Below, piece by piece: positions 52,149-60,626 of a stretch of 64,000 nt of DNA. The stretch is from contig CBDANN010000006.1 of NCBI GenBank assembly GCA_965197635.1, positions 186,001 to 250,000 of the forward strand, written 5' to 3'. The notes beneath the pieces were generated by a model, which worked only from the letters and a program-made list of their open reading frames with translations, was not told the origin of the DNA and did no database searches. The position numbers were made by a program, and so were the translations under genes. Each line of letters starts with the position of its first letter. Position 1 is the stretch's first letter. Origin of the DNA: Bin87 sp965197635. Its GTDB lineage: Bacteria > Chloroflexota > Dehalococcoidia > Lucifugimonadales > UBA3495.

Positions 52149-53561
52149 ATGGACACCCCAATCAAGTTCGGCACCGACGGCTGGCGCGGCGTCATCGCCG
52201 ACGACTTCACCTTTTCCAACGTGGCCCGTTGCTCCCAGGGTCTCGCCGATTATCTGCGCGCGGAGGGTTCGGCCGGCCGTGGTCTGGTGGTAGGGTATGA
52301 CACCCGATTCGCTTCCCGCGAGTTTGCCGAAACGGTGGCTTCCGTCATGTCCGGCAACGGCATCGCGGTTCACCTTTGTCGGGAACCGGCTCCTACGCCC
52401 GTGGTCAGCCACCAAGTCGTGCAGCAGGGCGCGGCCGGCGGCGTGGTTATCACTTCCAGCCATAATCCCGCTGCCTGGAGCGGCTTCAAGTTCAAATCTG
52501 CCCAGGGGGGCAGCGCCAGCCAGGCCGTCACCGACACGCTGGAATTGTGCATTGAGTCCGCCCGCCCGCCCAGAACCCTGCCTCTGGCCGAGGGCCGTGC
52601 CACCGGACTGATCTGCGAAATCGACCCCACTTCGGCGTACCGAGAATCCATCGCTCGCCTGGTCAACCTGAACGCGATACGCGCCGCCGGACTGAATGTA
52701 ATGGTGGACGCGATGCACGGGGCAGGAGCCGGCTACATACCGGGCCTTCTGAAGGGCGGAACCACGAAGGTGACCGAACTGCGAACCGAGCTCAACCCCT
52801 CCTTCCCTGGCATGGCCCAGCCCGAGCCCATAGCTCACAACCTTACCGAACTTTGCCGTCGCGTCCCGGAAGAAGGCGCGGCGGCGGGTCTGGCCCTGGA
52901 CGGCGACGCCGACCGCATCGGCCTCGTCGACGAGACCGGCCGCTTCGTAAGTACGTTGGAAGTATTCTCGCTGCTTGCCCTTTACCTGCTGGAACGCGGC
53001 GACCGGGGCGCGCTGGTCAAGGGCGTCACCGCGTCGCTGATGCTGAACAAACTGGCCCAACGCTACAGCGTGGGTATCGCAGAACTGCCCGTAGGGTTCA
53101 AGAACATCGGGCCTCGCTTCGTGGCTGAGGACGCCCTGCTGGGCGGCGAGGAGAGCGGGGGCTACGCCTTTCGCGGCCACATACCCGAGCGGGACGGCAT
53201 CCTCAGCGGCTTGTACCTGCTGGAATACATGGCCGTGGCCGGACTGACTGCATCGGGACTGGTAAACCGCCTGTTTGAAGTGGTAGGCGAACATCATTAC
53301 CAGCGCCGCGACGTCGCGTTTGATCCGGCGCAACGCGCAGCGATTATGGAGAGGCTGGTTGGCTCGTCGCTGTGGGAGTTGGCGGGAATGCCGGTCCGAA
53401 ATATGGACGCGATTGACGGACGACGCTGGATGTTTGACGCCGGATGGGTCGCCGCCCGTTTTTCCGGCACTGAACCCCTCCTCCGCATCTACTGCGAGTC
53501 CGACAGCGAAGCCAACGTAACTCGGCTGCTGGACGCCATGCAGATTCACCTGGGCGTGTAA
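52149..53561 (+). CDS. Alpha-D-phosphohexomutase (phosphoglucomutase/phosphomannomutase)
   Basis: 470 residues. It swaps the phosphate between C1 and C6 of hexose phosphates. IKFGTDGWRGVIADDFTF starts domain 1, VVITSSHNPAAWSGFK has the phospho-serine, LALDGDADRIGLVDETG the metal loop, LLGGEESGGYAFRGHIPERDG the sugar-binding loop, and ARFSGTEPLLRIYCESDS the phosphate-binding loop. All four functional loops are intact. Whether it prefers glucose or mannose is not visible. The -10 region and ribosome site are weak. Confidence 0.94.
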   Translation: MDTPIKFGTDGWRGVIADDFTFSNVARCSQGLADYLRAEGSAGRGLVVGYDTRFASREFAETVASVMSGNGIAVHLCREPAPTPVVSHQVVQQGAAGGVVITSSHNPAAWSGFKFKSAQGGSASQAVTDTLELCIESARPPRTLPLAEGRATGLICEIDPTSAYRESIARLVNLNAIRAAGLNVMVDAMHGAGAGYIPGLLKGGTTKVTELRTELNPSFPGMAQPEPIAHNLTELCRRVPEEGAAAGLALDGDADRIGLVDETGRFVSTLEVFSLLALYLLERGDRGALVKGVTASLMLNKLAQRYSVGIAELPVGFKNIGPRFVAEDALLGGEESGGYAFRGHIPERDGILSGLYLLEYMAVAGLTASGLVNRLFEVVGEHHYQRRDVAFDPAQRAAIMERLVGSSLWELAGMPVRNMDAIDGRRWMFDAGWVAARFSGTEPLLRIYCESDSEANVTRLLDAMQIHLGV

Positions 53562-53611
53562 AACGGAACCGAACGCGATATCCTGCCGTATAACTTAAGT
53601 GAGGCGTCAAC

Positions 53612-53959
53612 ATGGAACCCGCCAGCCCGATACGCCGGCTGTTCGCCAATCTGCTGGACGGCGTTTTGTTTTTCCTCACCCTCATCATCGGTTACATCAT
53701 CTGGTGGCTGATTGTTCTGGGGCGGGGACAAACGCCGGGCAAACAGTTGCTGGGGATTCGCGCCATCAAGCGAAATGGGGACGGCGCCGGCTGGGGAACC
53801 ACTTTCGTTCGTGAAATCGTCAAAGCGGTGGCGCACAGTTTTATAATCGGATTCTTCGCAGACGCGATCCTGCTGCTGACGGATGAAGAGGAGCACCGCT
53901 CACTGTCCGACCGGGTGGCCAACACCGTGGTGGTTCGCAACGAAGCCAACGTCGTATAA
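53612..53959 (+). CDS. RDD-family membrane protein (2)
   Basis: 115 residues with GAGG upstream. Two or three membrane helices: RLFANLLDGVLFFLTLIIGYIIWWLIVLG (about 8-36), then GQTPGKQLLGIRAIKRNG, the RDD hallmark block, and AVAHSFIIGFFADAILLL. It ends EEHRSLSDRVANTVVV. This one is a closer match to the family than the gene at 50790. Downstream is ccdA, but no functional link is clear. Confidence 0.88.
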   Translation: MEPASPIRRLFANLLDGVLFFLTLIIGYIIWWLIVLGRGQTPGKQLLGIRAIKRNGDGAGWGTTFVREIVKAVAHSFIIGFFADAILLLTDEEEHRSLSDRVANTVVVRNEANVV

Positions 53960-54050
53960 CTGCTTCCACTCCTCTGGGTCCAGAATGATCGCGTGATCAT
54001 AGCAATCCGGCCGATAATGATTGTTCAATCGATTTACACATGAGGTGGCG

Positions 54051-54983
54051 ATGATGACTACTCCCGCTCCCGCTGATTCCCAAACCACCACCGCCAGCTT
54101 GATTGATCGCCTCCCGGTCAGTCGCAACGTTCTGTTGGCGGCGGCTATCGCCGCAGTTGCTTACGCTATCGCCGTTGCCGGAGCCTTGCTGCTGCGCAGC
54201 GCCGACGGTATTGACGGCGTGAACAGATTTGTTGAATTGCTGTCAGGTTCATCAGGCACCGGCATCAGCAACGTCGGCATCAAGCTCGGTTTCGCGTATG
54301 CCGTGGGCGCGGCTTCCGCCGTCAACCCCTGTGGCTTCGCAATGCTGCCGGCCTACCTGGGGCTGTATGTAAGCGGCGGCAACCGGGAGCAGGACAGTCG
54401 CCAGCCGGTGCTGCTGGTGGCACGTGCCATCATGGTCGGGTTGTCCGTGTCCGCGGGGTTCGTGGTACTGTTTGGGTTGGTCGGGCTGGTGCTGGGGTTA
54501 GGCTCACAAGCAATCGTAGTGGCGGCGCTGCCTTACGTGGGCCTGGCCATAGGCGTGCTGCTCATCGGAGCTGGCGCCTTCATGGCCAGCGGCGGCAAAA
54601 TCTACACCAGCCTGGCCCAGAGGGCCGCGTCGCGCATCGGCGACCCGGCGCAGATGAACCTGCCCGGATACGTGCTGTTCGGGATCAGTTACGGCCTGGC
54701 ATCGTTGAGCTGCACGCTGCCGTTGTTCCTGGCCGTGCTGGGCGTTGGCGCCGGCCTGTCGTCGGGTTGGCTGGACACGCTGAGCCAGTTCGTGCTCTAC
54801 GCCGCCGGAATGGGCAGCGTGATCCTGGTCCTGACCCTCGGAATGGCGGTAGCGCGTTCCGTGATGGTGCGCTGGCTGCGGACGGTGTTGCCTTACGTGG
54901 GCATAGTGGGTGCGTGGTTGATGGTGGTGGCCGGCGTGTACATCATGTTCTACTGGTTGACGATAGGCCGGGACCTGTTCTGA
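54051..54983 (+). CDS. ccdA: CcdA-like thiol-disulfide membrane transporter
   Basis: 310 residues from ATG 54051 (GAGGTGG upstream). DsbD/CcdA transmembrane domain that carries electrons across the membrane. The paired cysteines are in SAVNPCGFAMLPAYLGLYVSG and GLASLSCTLPLFLAVLGVG, the two conserved places in the family. About seven hydrophobic helices are seen, plus an extra first one at about 30-52. It likely feeds cytochrome c or thiol reduction outside the cell. No thioredoxin-like partner gene is adjacent. Confidence 0.9.
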   Translation: MMTTPAPADSQTTTASLIDRLPVSRNVLLAAAIAAVAYAIAVAGALLLRSADGIDGVNRFVELLSGSSGTGISNVGIKLGFAYAVGAASAVNPCGFAMLPAYLGLYVSGGNREQDSRQPVLLVARAIMVGLSVSAGFVVLFGLVGLVLGLGSQAIVVAALPYVGLAIGVLLIGAGAFMASGGKIYTSLAQRAASRIGDPAQMNLPGYVLFGISYGLASLSCTLPLFLAVLGVGAGLSSGWLDTLSQFVLYAAGMGSVILVLTLGMAVARSVMVRWLRTVLPYVGIVGAWLMVVAGVYIMFYWLTIGRDLF

Positions 54984-54989
54984 CAAAAA

Positions 54990-55020
54990 GACGCCCCTCA
55001 GCCCCTGGCTGAGGGGCGTC
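54990..55020 (-). terminator. Strong terminator hairpin at the end of the minus-strand operon
   Basis: A 14-base stem (GACGCCCCTCAGCC with GGCTGAGGGGCGTC) and a 3-base loop. On the minus strand it is followed by TTTTTG, so it ends the ribosomal-protein operon coming from the right; in the other direction it could also stop ccdA. Confidence 0.9.
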
Positions 55021-55031
55021 ACCCAGTTCCA

Positions 55032-55331
55032 CTATGACGGGATGGTGAAGACGGTTCGTCCAGCCGCGTCATCGGTGTGGTTCGCCAGCCCGACCAGTAT
55101 TTTGTTGGTGTGCTGGACTTCTGCCCGCAACTCGTTGACGACGGTAGCTAAAGCATCAATCTTAGCATCCACCCTATCAATCTTAGTATCCAGCCTGTCA
55201 ATTTTGGCTTCCTGGTTATCAACCTTGTTGACCAATTTGCCCAGCTGATAACTGCCCCTGACCAGCAGCACAACCACAGTGACGCCGAGGGTGATGCCGG
55301 CAATAACGGCGATAATGACGGGAGGGCTCAT
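55032..55331 (-). CDS. Small membrane-anchored coiled-coil protein
   Basis: 99 residues. An N-terminal membrane helix (PPVIIAVIAGITLGVTVVVLLV, about 3-24) is followed by a coiled coil with strict heptads (VDNQEAKIDRLDTKIDRVDAKIDALATVVNEL-type register, about 38-70) and a polar tail. Not recognised. It is the last gene before the terminator, 33 bases after rpsI. Isoleucine/leucine every 3-4 residues suggest a parallel dimer or trimer outside or inside the membrane; orientation is not clear. Confidence 0.6.
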   Translation of the reverse strand: MSPPVIIAVIAGITLGVTVVVLLVRGSYQLGKLVNKVDNQEAKIDRLDTKIDRVDAKIDALATVVNELRAEVQHTNKILVGLANHTDDAAGRTVFTIPS

Positions 55332-55364
55332 AAGCGTCCTGCTGACAACCTTCGGGGCTGGGCT

Positions 55365-55778
55365 TCAGCGTTTGGTGTACTGCGGGGCGCGGCGGGCGCG
55401 CTTGAGGCCGTACTTCTTGCTTTCCTTGACGCGAGCGTCGCGAGTGATGAATCCGGCCCGGCGCAGGCTGGATTTGAGGTTGGGATCAAAGACCACCAAG
55501 GCGCGAGAAATGCCATGGCGGATGGCTTCGGCCTGGGCGTTGACACCGCCGCCCGTGACTTTAGCCATGACCCGGAACCGGCCGACAGTCCCTGAGGTGG
55601 AGAAGGGTTCGCGCACCGTGGACTGCCAGGGCAGCCAATTGAAGTAGTCTTCCATGGGTTTGTCGTTGACGATGATCGCCGTTCCGTCGTCGGGGTAGAG
55701 GCGCACCTTTGCGATGGCCCGCTTGCGGCGGCCGGTTCCATAGAAGTACTGCTGTTGCGGTTCTGCTTGCGTCACCAT
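55365..55778 (-). CDS. rpsI: 30S ribosomal protein S9 (uS9)
   Basis: 137 residues. YFYGTGRRKRAIAKVRLYPDDG starts the fold, KVTGGGVNAQAEAIRHGISRALV is the central signature, and the basic tail ends KKYGLKRARRAPQYTKR, where the last Lys-Arg reach into the P site. Complete. It follows rplM as in nearly all bacteria, with a 71-base gap. Confidence 0.97.
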   Translation of the reverse strand: MVTQAEPQQQYFYGTGRRKRAIAKVRLYPDDGTAIIVNDKPMEDYFNWLPWQSTVREPFSTSGTVGRFRVMAKVTGGGVNAQAEAIRHGISRALVVFDPNLKSSLRRAGFITRDARVKESKKYGLKRARRAPQYTKR

Positions 55779-55849
55779 ATTTGGATACCTGCTTTCCGGA
55801 CCGGCGGGCTAGAGTCCCGCCGCGGTGGATGGCTGATAGTTTGGGGCGT

Positions 55850-56281
55850 TTATTCGGCGTTGCCGACCTGGGCCTCGTGGGGGTGCTGGTCACCCGCGTA
55901 GACTCGCAGCCGGCGCAGCAGGTGCCGGCCCTGCTTGTTTGACGGCAACATACCTTTGACCGCCAGTTGCACCACCCGGTCGGGCCGTTCCTCCATCATG
56001 TCGCGCAACATGAAGGTTTTCAGGTTGCCGACGTAACCGCTGTGGCGATAATACATCTTCTGCGTGAGCTTACGGCCCGTGATTCGGACCTTGTCGGCAT
56101 TGATCACCACCACATGACACCCGGTGATGACGTGAGGAGTGAACGTCGGTTGATCCTTGCCCTGCAGTGCCACGGCGACCTGGCGGGCCAGCCGGCCCAA
56201 GCTGATGCCGGTGGCGTCAATGACGCGCCACTGGTCCGGCACGTCGCCGGCCTTTGCGAAGTAGGTGCTGGTGCGTTTCAT
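55850..56281 (-). CDS. rplM: 50S ribosomal protein L13 (uL13)
   Basis: 143 residues. WRVIDATGISLGRLARQVAVAL begins the family pattern, HVVVINADKVRITGRKLTQKMYYRHSGYVGNLK and VKGMLPSNKQGRHLLRRLRVYAGDQHPH complete it. The start lies directly after the truA stop, so translation is coupled. Paired with rpsI. Confidence 0.97.
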   Translation of the reverse strand: MKRTSTYFAKAGDVPDQWRVIDATGISLGRLARQVAVALQGKDQPTFTPHVITGCHVVVINADKVRITGRKLTQKMYYRHSGYVGNLKTFMLRDMMEERPDRVVQLAVKGMLPSNKQGRHLLRRLRVYAGDQHPHEAQVGNAE

Positions 56282-56282
56282 G

Positions 56283-57092
56283 TCAGTCAGAAACCTTTTG
56301 CAATTGGTTGTGTCCGGGATAGTGTACGTGCTGCAAGCACAAACCCTTTGCCGGCAGCGTTGGAATTTGTCGTTGTCGTTGGATCCGTCCGGCTAGCGTG
56401 TCCGCCATAGCGTGAGTGGGTAAGTTTCCTTTGCCTATCTCCACTAAAACGGCATTTGCTCGTCTGATCTGGTGACGCAAAAATCCGTTGGCGGAGCAAT
56501 CGATTGTGATGACATCTGTTTCCGAGGGATGGTAATTAACTTCCCAACTGTACACTCGTCTCACTGCGCTCTGCTCGGCCGGGTGTCCCGTCGCAATCTG
56601 CCGGAAATCCCTGATGCCCAACAAGCTATGTGCGGCCTGTTGCATCGCACGGATGTTTAGCGAGGTCGGCTCCAAATGGTGGGTGTGACGAAGGAGAGGC
56701 GAGGGTATCCGTCGATTGAGGATATGGTATCTATATCGACGTTCTGTTGCGCTCCGTCTGGCGTTGAACCCTGCTGGCATGTCACAAACCAGCGTTACCC
56801 GGATAGTAGCGGGCAGGTAGTGATTCATCGCCGCCCGGATTACCTCCACGCTGTGCGCGCTGCCAGTAGCAACGTCTACCACCTGTCCCAGCGCGTGGGT
56901 TCCCGAGTCGGTGCGACTTGCGCCCCTAACCCTGCGGTTTTCCCCGGTGAGTTTCGAGAAGGCTTTTTCCAACTCCCCCTGTATGGTGGGAGCGCTGGCT
57001 TGCAACTGGAAGCCAGCGTATTCGGTGCCTTCGTACGCCACCACGAGGGCGATGCGACGCCCCGCTATATCGGTAGTGCTTTGGGATGTCAT
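56283..57092 (-). CDS. truA: tRNA pseudouridine(38-40) synthase TruA
   Basis: 269 residues. Isomerises U38-U40 in the anticodon arm. The catalytic Asp is D62 in RGASRTDSGTHALGQVVD. GRRIALVVAYEGTEYAGFQLQ opens the fold, GFNARRSATERRYRYHILNR binds the substrate, and IDCSANGFLRHQIRRANAVLVEIGKG is the C-terminal signature (the common form is GFLRxMVR). Position between rplQ and rplM is usual in Firmicutes and Chloroflexota. Confidence 0.94.
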   Translation of the reverse strand: MTSQSTTDIAGRRIALVVAYEGTEYAGFQLQASAPTIQGELEKAFSKLTGENRRVRGASRTDSGTHALGQVVDVATGSAHSVEVIRAAMNHYLPATIRVTLVCDMPAGFNARRSATERRYRYHILNRRIPSPLLRHTHHLEPTSLNIRAMQQAAHSLLGIRDFRQIATGHPAEQSAVRRVYSWEVNYHPSETDVITIDCSANGFLRHQIRRANAVLVEIGKGNLPTHAMADTLAGRIQRQRQIPTLPAKGLCLQHVHYPGHNQLQKVSD

Positions 57093-57145
57093 GCGGTCAT
57101 TCAGACGATGGCAAATCCTTTTTGGGTTGAGGTCCGAGATTTACC

Positions 57146-57499
57146 TTAGACCAATTCGATGACGGCCATCAAGGCTCCGTCGCCCTGGCGCGGGCCAAGC
57201 TTGATGATCCGGGTATAGCCACCGGGGCGCTCCGCGTATCGGGGGCCAAGTTCGTCAAATACCTTGGACACGACCGTTTTGTTGGGTACCTGGCTCAACG
57301 CGACGCGGCGATTGTGCAGCGATCCCTTCTTGCCATGGGTAATGAGCTTTTCGGCCATCACGCGGGTTTCTTTCGCCTTGGCTAAGGTGGTCGTGATGCG
57401 TTCGTGTTGAATCAGGTCCGCTGTCAAACCGCGGAGAAGCGATTTTCGCTGGTCCTTATACCGGCTGAGTTTGCGGCCGGCCACGCGATGGGAGGGCAT
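57146..57499 (-). CDS. rplQ: 50S ribosomal protein L17 (bL17)
   Basis: 117 residues. MPSHRVAGRKLSRYKDQRKSLLRGLTADLI is the L17 start (RKLGR is usual), HERITTTLAKAKETRVMAEKLIT follows, and GGYTRIIKLGPRQGDGALMAVIELV ends it. Complete and two bases from rpoA. Confidence 0.96.
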   Translation of the reverse strand: MPSHRVAGRKLSRYKDQRKSLLRGLTADLIQHERITTTLAKAKETRVMAEKLITHGKKGSLHNRRVALSQVPNKTVVSKVFDELGPRYAERPGGYTRIIKLGPRQGDGALMAVIELV

Positions 57500-57501
57500 T
57501 G

Positions 57502-58584
57502 TTATTCTCCGTCATCTTCATAATCGAGGTCGTAGTCATCGCCGGGATCCGGATCGAACACCAGATTAGAGCCGGGCTGCGCCAGGTAATCCTCCGCGTA
57601 ATCCACATCGCCGGCACGCGGCGCGCTGACACCCAACTCGGCCAGCTTGCCCTGAAGCTCTTCCAGCGACTTCTGACCGAAATTCCGAATGTTGAGCAGA
57701 TCGTCCGCACTCAAGTCCAACACCTGACCAACCCGGTCCAGCTTGGCGCGTTTGAGGCAGTTCAGCGTCCTGGACGACAGATCCAGCCGCTCGATGGGCA
57801 TAAGGTACACCTCGGACGCCACGGGGAGGTTTGTCGTGTCCAGAGGTGAATCGGCCGGGCGGCTCAGCTGGTTGAACATGAAGAAATGCTGAACCAAGTT
57901 CTCGGACGCTTCCTGAATAGCGGAGAGCGGCGTTACGGCGCCATCGGTCCACACCTGGAGGATAAGACGTTCCCAGTCGGTTTGTTGTCCGACCATCATC
58001 CGTTCCACCGAGTATTCGACCTTGCGCACCGGGTTGTAAATTGCATCCACCGGCAGCACACCAACAGGCAGTCCCGCCATGCTTTCGCCCTGGGCCACCT
58101 GCTGGTAGCCTTTGCCCGCCTCAACGTTAAACTCGATGGACAGGTTGACGCCAGGGTTGTCCAAAGTAGCCAGGTGAAGTTCCGGGTTTACGATCTGATA
58201 ATCGCTGGCCGTGGAAATGTCACCGGCGCAAACGCGACCTTCTCCGCTGACGTCGAGGCGCATCTTGCCAGTCCGTTTGGTGATCGCGTGGATACGGATG
58301 CGTTTGATGCTGAGGAGGAGATCCATGACCTCTTCCTTCACGCCGGGGATCACCGTGTATTCGTGGGGTATGCCGTCTATTTTGACCCAGGTAACCGCGG
58401 TCCCCTGGATTGAACTCAGGAGGAGGCGACGCAGAGGATTTCCGACGGTGGTCGCAAAGCCCCGTTCCAGCGGCTCCAACGCCACGCAGGCGAAGGTATC
58501 GGTGCTTTCGATCACCCGGATAGCGGGGGAAGGGACTTCCGGTTCGGGATCCCGCATGGGCGGGAGAATTTGAGGTTCTAACAT
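57502..58584 (-). CDS. rpoA: DNA-directed RNA polymerase subunit alpha
   Basis: 360 residues. The N-terminal dimer domain has FATTVGNPLRRLLLSSIQGTAVTWVKIDG and VMDLLLSIKRIRI; VEAGKGYQQVAQGESMAGLPVGVLPVDAIYNPVRKVEYSVE completes it. The linker is short, and the C-terminal domain has PIERLDLSSRTLNCLKRAKLDRVGQVLDLSADDLLNIRNFGQKSLEEL, the DNA- and activator-binding part. An acidic tail of about 35 residues (DPDPGDDYDLDYEDDGE) is longer than in most bacteria. Confidence 0.97.
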   Translation of the reverse strand: MLEPQILPPMRDPEPEVPSPAIRVIESTDTFACVALEPLERGFATTVGNPLRRLLLSSIQGTAVTWVKIDGIPHEYTVIPGVKEEVMDLLLSIKRIRIHAITKRTGKMRLDVSGEGRVCAGDISTASDYQIVNPELHLATLDNPGVNLSIEFNVEAGKGYQQVAQGESMAGLPVGVLPVDAIYNPVRKVEYSVERMMVGQQTDWERLILQVWTDGAVTPLSAIQEASENLVQHFFMFNQLSRPADSPLDTTNLPVASEVYLMPIERLDLSSRTLNCLKRAKLDRVGQVLDLSADDLLNIRNFGQKSLEELQGKLAELGVSAPRAGDVDYAEDYLAQPGSNLVFDPDPGDDYDLDYEDDGE

Positions 58585-58592
58585 TCCGGTAC

Positions 58593-59219
58593 TTACCTTG
58601 AGTAGTACTCAACGATGAGGCGGGAGTTTATGGTGTCCGGCAGTTCATTGTCGGGCGGCATGGAGATTATCTGGCCCGCCATCTGCGTCAAGTCCAGGGT
58701 GAGCCAACTGGGCAGCGTGCGCTTGGGCAGGCCGTCGGTGCGGTCGGCGAAAAAGTCCCGGCGTCGCGATGTTTCGGTCCAGCCGATGGTCTGGCCAGCC
58801 TTGACCAGGAACGAAGGTATGTCGGTCTTGCGCCCGTTGACGGTGAAGTGGCCGTGCTGAACCATCTGGCGGGCCTGCTTGCGGGAGTCAGCGAAGCCCA
58901 GCAGGTAGATGACGTTATCCATTCGCCGCTCGAGGGTGCGCAGCAGGTTGTTGCCGGAGATTCCGGGCGTGTTGAAAGCGTCGGTCATGTACTTGCGGAA
59001 CTGGTTTTCCATCACGCCATACATCTGCCGAGCCTTTTGTTTTTCCCGCAGGTGCACGCCGTAATCGGAAACTCGGCGACGACGTTGCCCGCCGCCTCCG
59101 GGCGGTATGTGGCGGCGCTCGATGGCGCAACGGGGCGAAAAGCAGCGGTCGCCTTTCAGGAAGAGCTTTTCCCCGGCGCGTCGGCACAGGCGGCAAGAGG
59201 GTCCGGTGTATCTACCCAT
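58593..59219 (-). CDS. rpsD: 30S ribosomal protein S4 (uS4)
   Basis: 208 residues with the Cys-containing N-terminal zinc version: SCRLCRRAGEKLFLKGDRCFSPRCAIERR shows four Cys (CxxC...C...C). Then DYGVHLREKQKARQMYGVMENQF and the S4 RNA-binding domain ERRMDNVIYLLGFADSRKQARQMVQHGHFTVNGRKTDIPSFLV. The full-length zinc form is typical of zinc-replete Chloroflexota and Firmicutes. Between rpsK and rpoA. Confidence 0.96.
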   Translation of the reverse strand: MGRYTGPSCRLCRRAGEKLFLKGDRCFSPRCAIERRHIPPGGGGQRRRRVSDYGVHLREKQKARQMYGVMENQFRKYMTDAFNTPGISGNNLLRTLERRMDNVIYLLGFADSRKQARQMVQHGHFTVNGRKTDIPSFLVKAGQTIGWTETSRRRDFFADRTDGLPKRTLPSWLTLDLTQMAGQIISMPPDNELPDTINSRLIVEYYSR

Positions 59220-59263
59220 GTTGTTCTTTCCGTTGTTGGTGTGAAGAATGAAGGCGACGAGAT

Positions 59264-59647
59264 TTACACCCGCCGGCGTTTGGGAGGCCGCACGCCGTTG
59301 TGGGGGATGGGCGTCACGTCTCGAATGCTGCCGACGTTGAGGCCGGCGGCTTGCAGCGCCCTTATGGCCGGCTCCCGACCTGAGCCGGGGCCCTTGATGT
59401 ACACGTCGATGTTGCGCATCCCCATGTCCACGCCGCGCCGCGCCGCCTGCTCGGCGGCCCGCTGGGCGGCGAAGGCCGTGCCTTTGCGGGAACCGCGGAA
59501 CCCGACAGTGCCGGCGCTGGTGGAAGCCACCACGTTCCCGTCGGGGTCAGTGATGCTTACCAGCGTGTTGTTGAACGTGGAGTAGATGTAGGCGCGCCCC
59601 TGTGGTATGGAGCGACGTTCGCGACGGCGGGTCCGTGGTCTGGGCAT
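59264..59647 (-). CDS. rpsK: 30S ribosomal protein S11 (uS11)
   Basis: 127 residues. GRAYIYSTFNNTLVSITDPDGNVVASTSAGTVGFRGSRKGTAFAAQRAAEQ is the family core, DVYIKGPGSGREPAIRALQAAGL follows, and IRDVTPIPHNGVRPPKRRRV is the standard end. A basic N-terminal stretch of about 15 residues precedes it. In the usual S13-S11-S4-alpha order. Confidence 0.97.
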   Translation of the reverse strand: MPRPRTRRRERRSIPQGRAYIYSTFNNTLVSITDPDGNVVASTSAGTVGFRGSRKGTAFAAQRAAEQAARRGVDMGMRNIDVYIKGPGSGREPAIRALQAAGLNVGSIRDVTPIPHNGVRPPKRRRV

Positions 59648-59727
59648 CGGTCAATACCTCTTTCCGTTTCCTGCAATTTCTGATCCCGCTACCAACGCTA
59701 ATGGATAGCGTCGGTATCAGGCGGCGG

Positions 59728-60120
59728 TTACTTCTTCCCGCCGGTGCGCCGGCCACGACCGGCAACCGTGCGCCGCGCGCCCTTTCGGGAGCGGGCGTTG
59801 GTCCGGGTCCGCTGACCGTGGACCGGCAGGTTGCGGCGGTGACGAAGGCCCCGATAACTACCGATATCAATGAGCCGCCGAATATTCTCGTTGTTCTCGC
59901 GGCGCAGGTCTCCCTCGGTGATGTAGTCCTGGTCAACGATGACGCGGATGCGGTCAACCTGCTCTTCGGACAGCTCGTTCATGCGCGGCGGCATATCCGG
60001 GTCCAGATTAGCCTTGCCCACGATTTCCAAAGCTTTGGCGGGTCCAATCCCATAGATGCCGCGCAGAGCGATGTGGGCGCGCTTGCGGTCAGGTACGTCA
60101 ACTCCGGCGATACGAACCAT
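59728..60120 (-). CDS. rpsM: 30S ribosomal protein S13 (uS13)
   Basis: 130 residues. MVRIAGVDVPDRKRAHIALRGIYGIGPAKALEI opens the helix-two-turn-helix fold; IGSYRGLRHRRNLPVHGQRTRTNARSRKG is the conserved tail region that contacts the head of the 30S subunit, followed by a basic end (GRGRRTGGKK). Complete. Confidence 0.97.
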   Translation of the reverse strand: MVRIAGVDVPDRKRAHIALRGIYGIGPAKALEIVGKANLDPDMPPRMNELSEEQVDRIRVIVDQDYITEGDLRRENNENIRRLIDIGSYRGLRHRRNLPVHGQRTRTNARSRKGARRTVAGRGRRTGGKK

Positions 60121-60213
60121 GATAATGCTCCTGATTTTGCTTTCGTCGTTCCGGCGGGCCTTGGCGGTACTCCGCGAACGCGGGCATACCGAACTGTTGG
60201 CAGACCGGATAAA

Positions 60214-60327
60214 TTATCCCTGACGTTGGGCGTGTTTGCTGTTAACGCAGATGATACGAACCACGCGCTTTCGCCGGATTACACGACAGCGGTCGCAACG
60301 CGGTTTTACGGATGCGGAGACTTTCAT
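60214..60327 (-). CDS. rpmJ: 50S ribosomal protein L36 (bL36)
   Basis: 37 residues, ATG 60327 with GGGAGG upstream, stop at 60214. KVSASVKPRCDRCRVIRRKRV, then VRIICVNSKHAQRQG. The zinc ligands C11, C14, C27 and H32 are present. Sits between infA and rpsM, the standard place. Confidence 0.96.
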   Translation of the reverse strand: MKVSASVKPRCDRCRVIRRKRVVRIICVNSKHAQRQG

Positions 60328-60347
60328 CGGATCCTCCCTGGCGGCCG

Positions 60348-60566
60348 CTACTTGAAGCGATAGGTAATGCGGCCCCGGCTCAGGTCATAAGGGGACAGCT
60401 CGACCAACACACGGTCGCCGGGCAGCACGCGGATGAAGTGCATCCGAATCTTGCCGGAGATATGCGCCAACACCTGGTGGTCGTTGGGCAGTTCCACGCG
60501 GAACATTCCGTTGGGCAGGGCTTGGGTCACCTGAGCCTCAACTTCGATTGCTTCTTTTTTAGCCAT
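60348..60566 (-). CDS. infA: Translation initiation factor IF-1
   Basis: 72 residues, the usual length. AKKEAIEVEAQVTQALPNGMFRVEL, then GHISGKIRMHFIRVLPGDRV-like segment (here AHISGKIRMHFIRVLPGD) and LSPYDLSRGRITYRFK, the single OB fold. Twenty bases before rpmJ. Confidence 0.97.
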   Translation of the reverse strand: MAKKEAIEVEAQVTQALPNGMFRVELPNDHQVLAHISGKIRMHFIRVLPGDRVLVELSPYDLSRGRITYRFK

Positions 60567-60626
60567 AAATCAGCCTACTTTAGTCGCGCTGGTCCGGATC
60601 TCAATGTCCGGCAGAGCGGCCACGGT

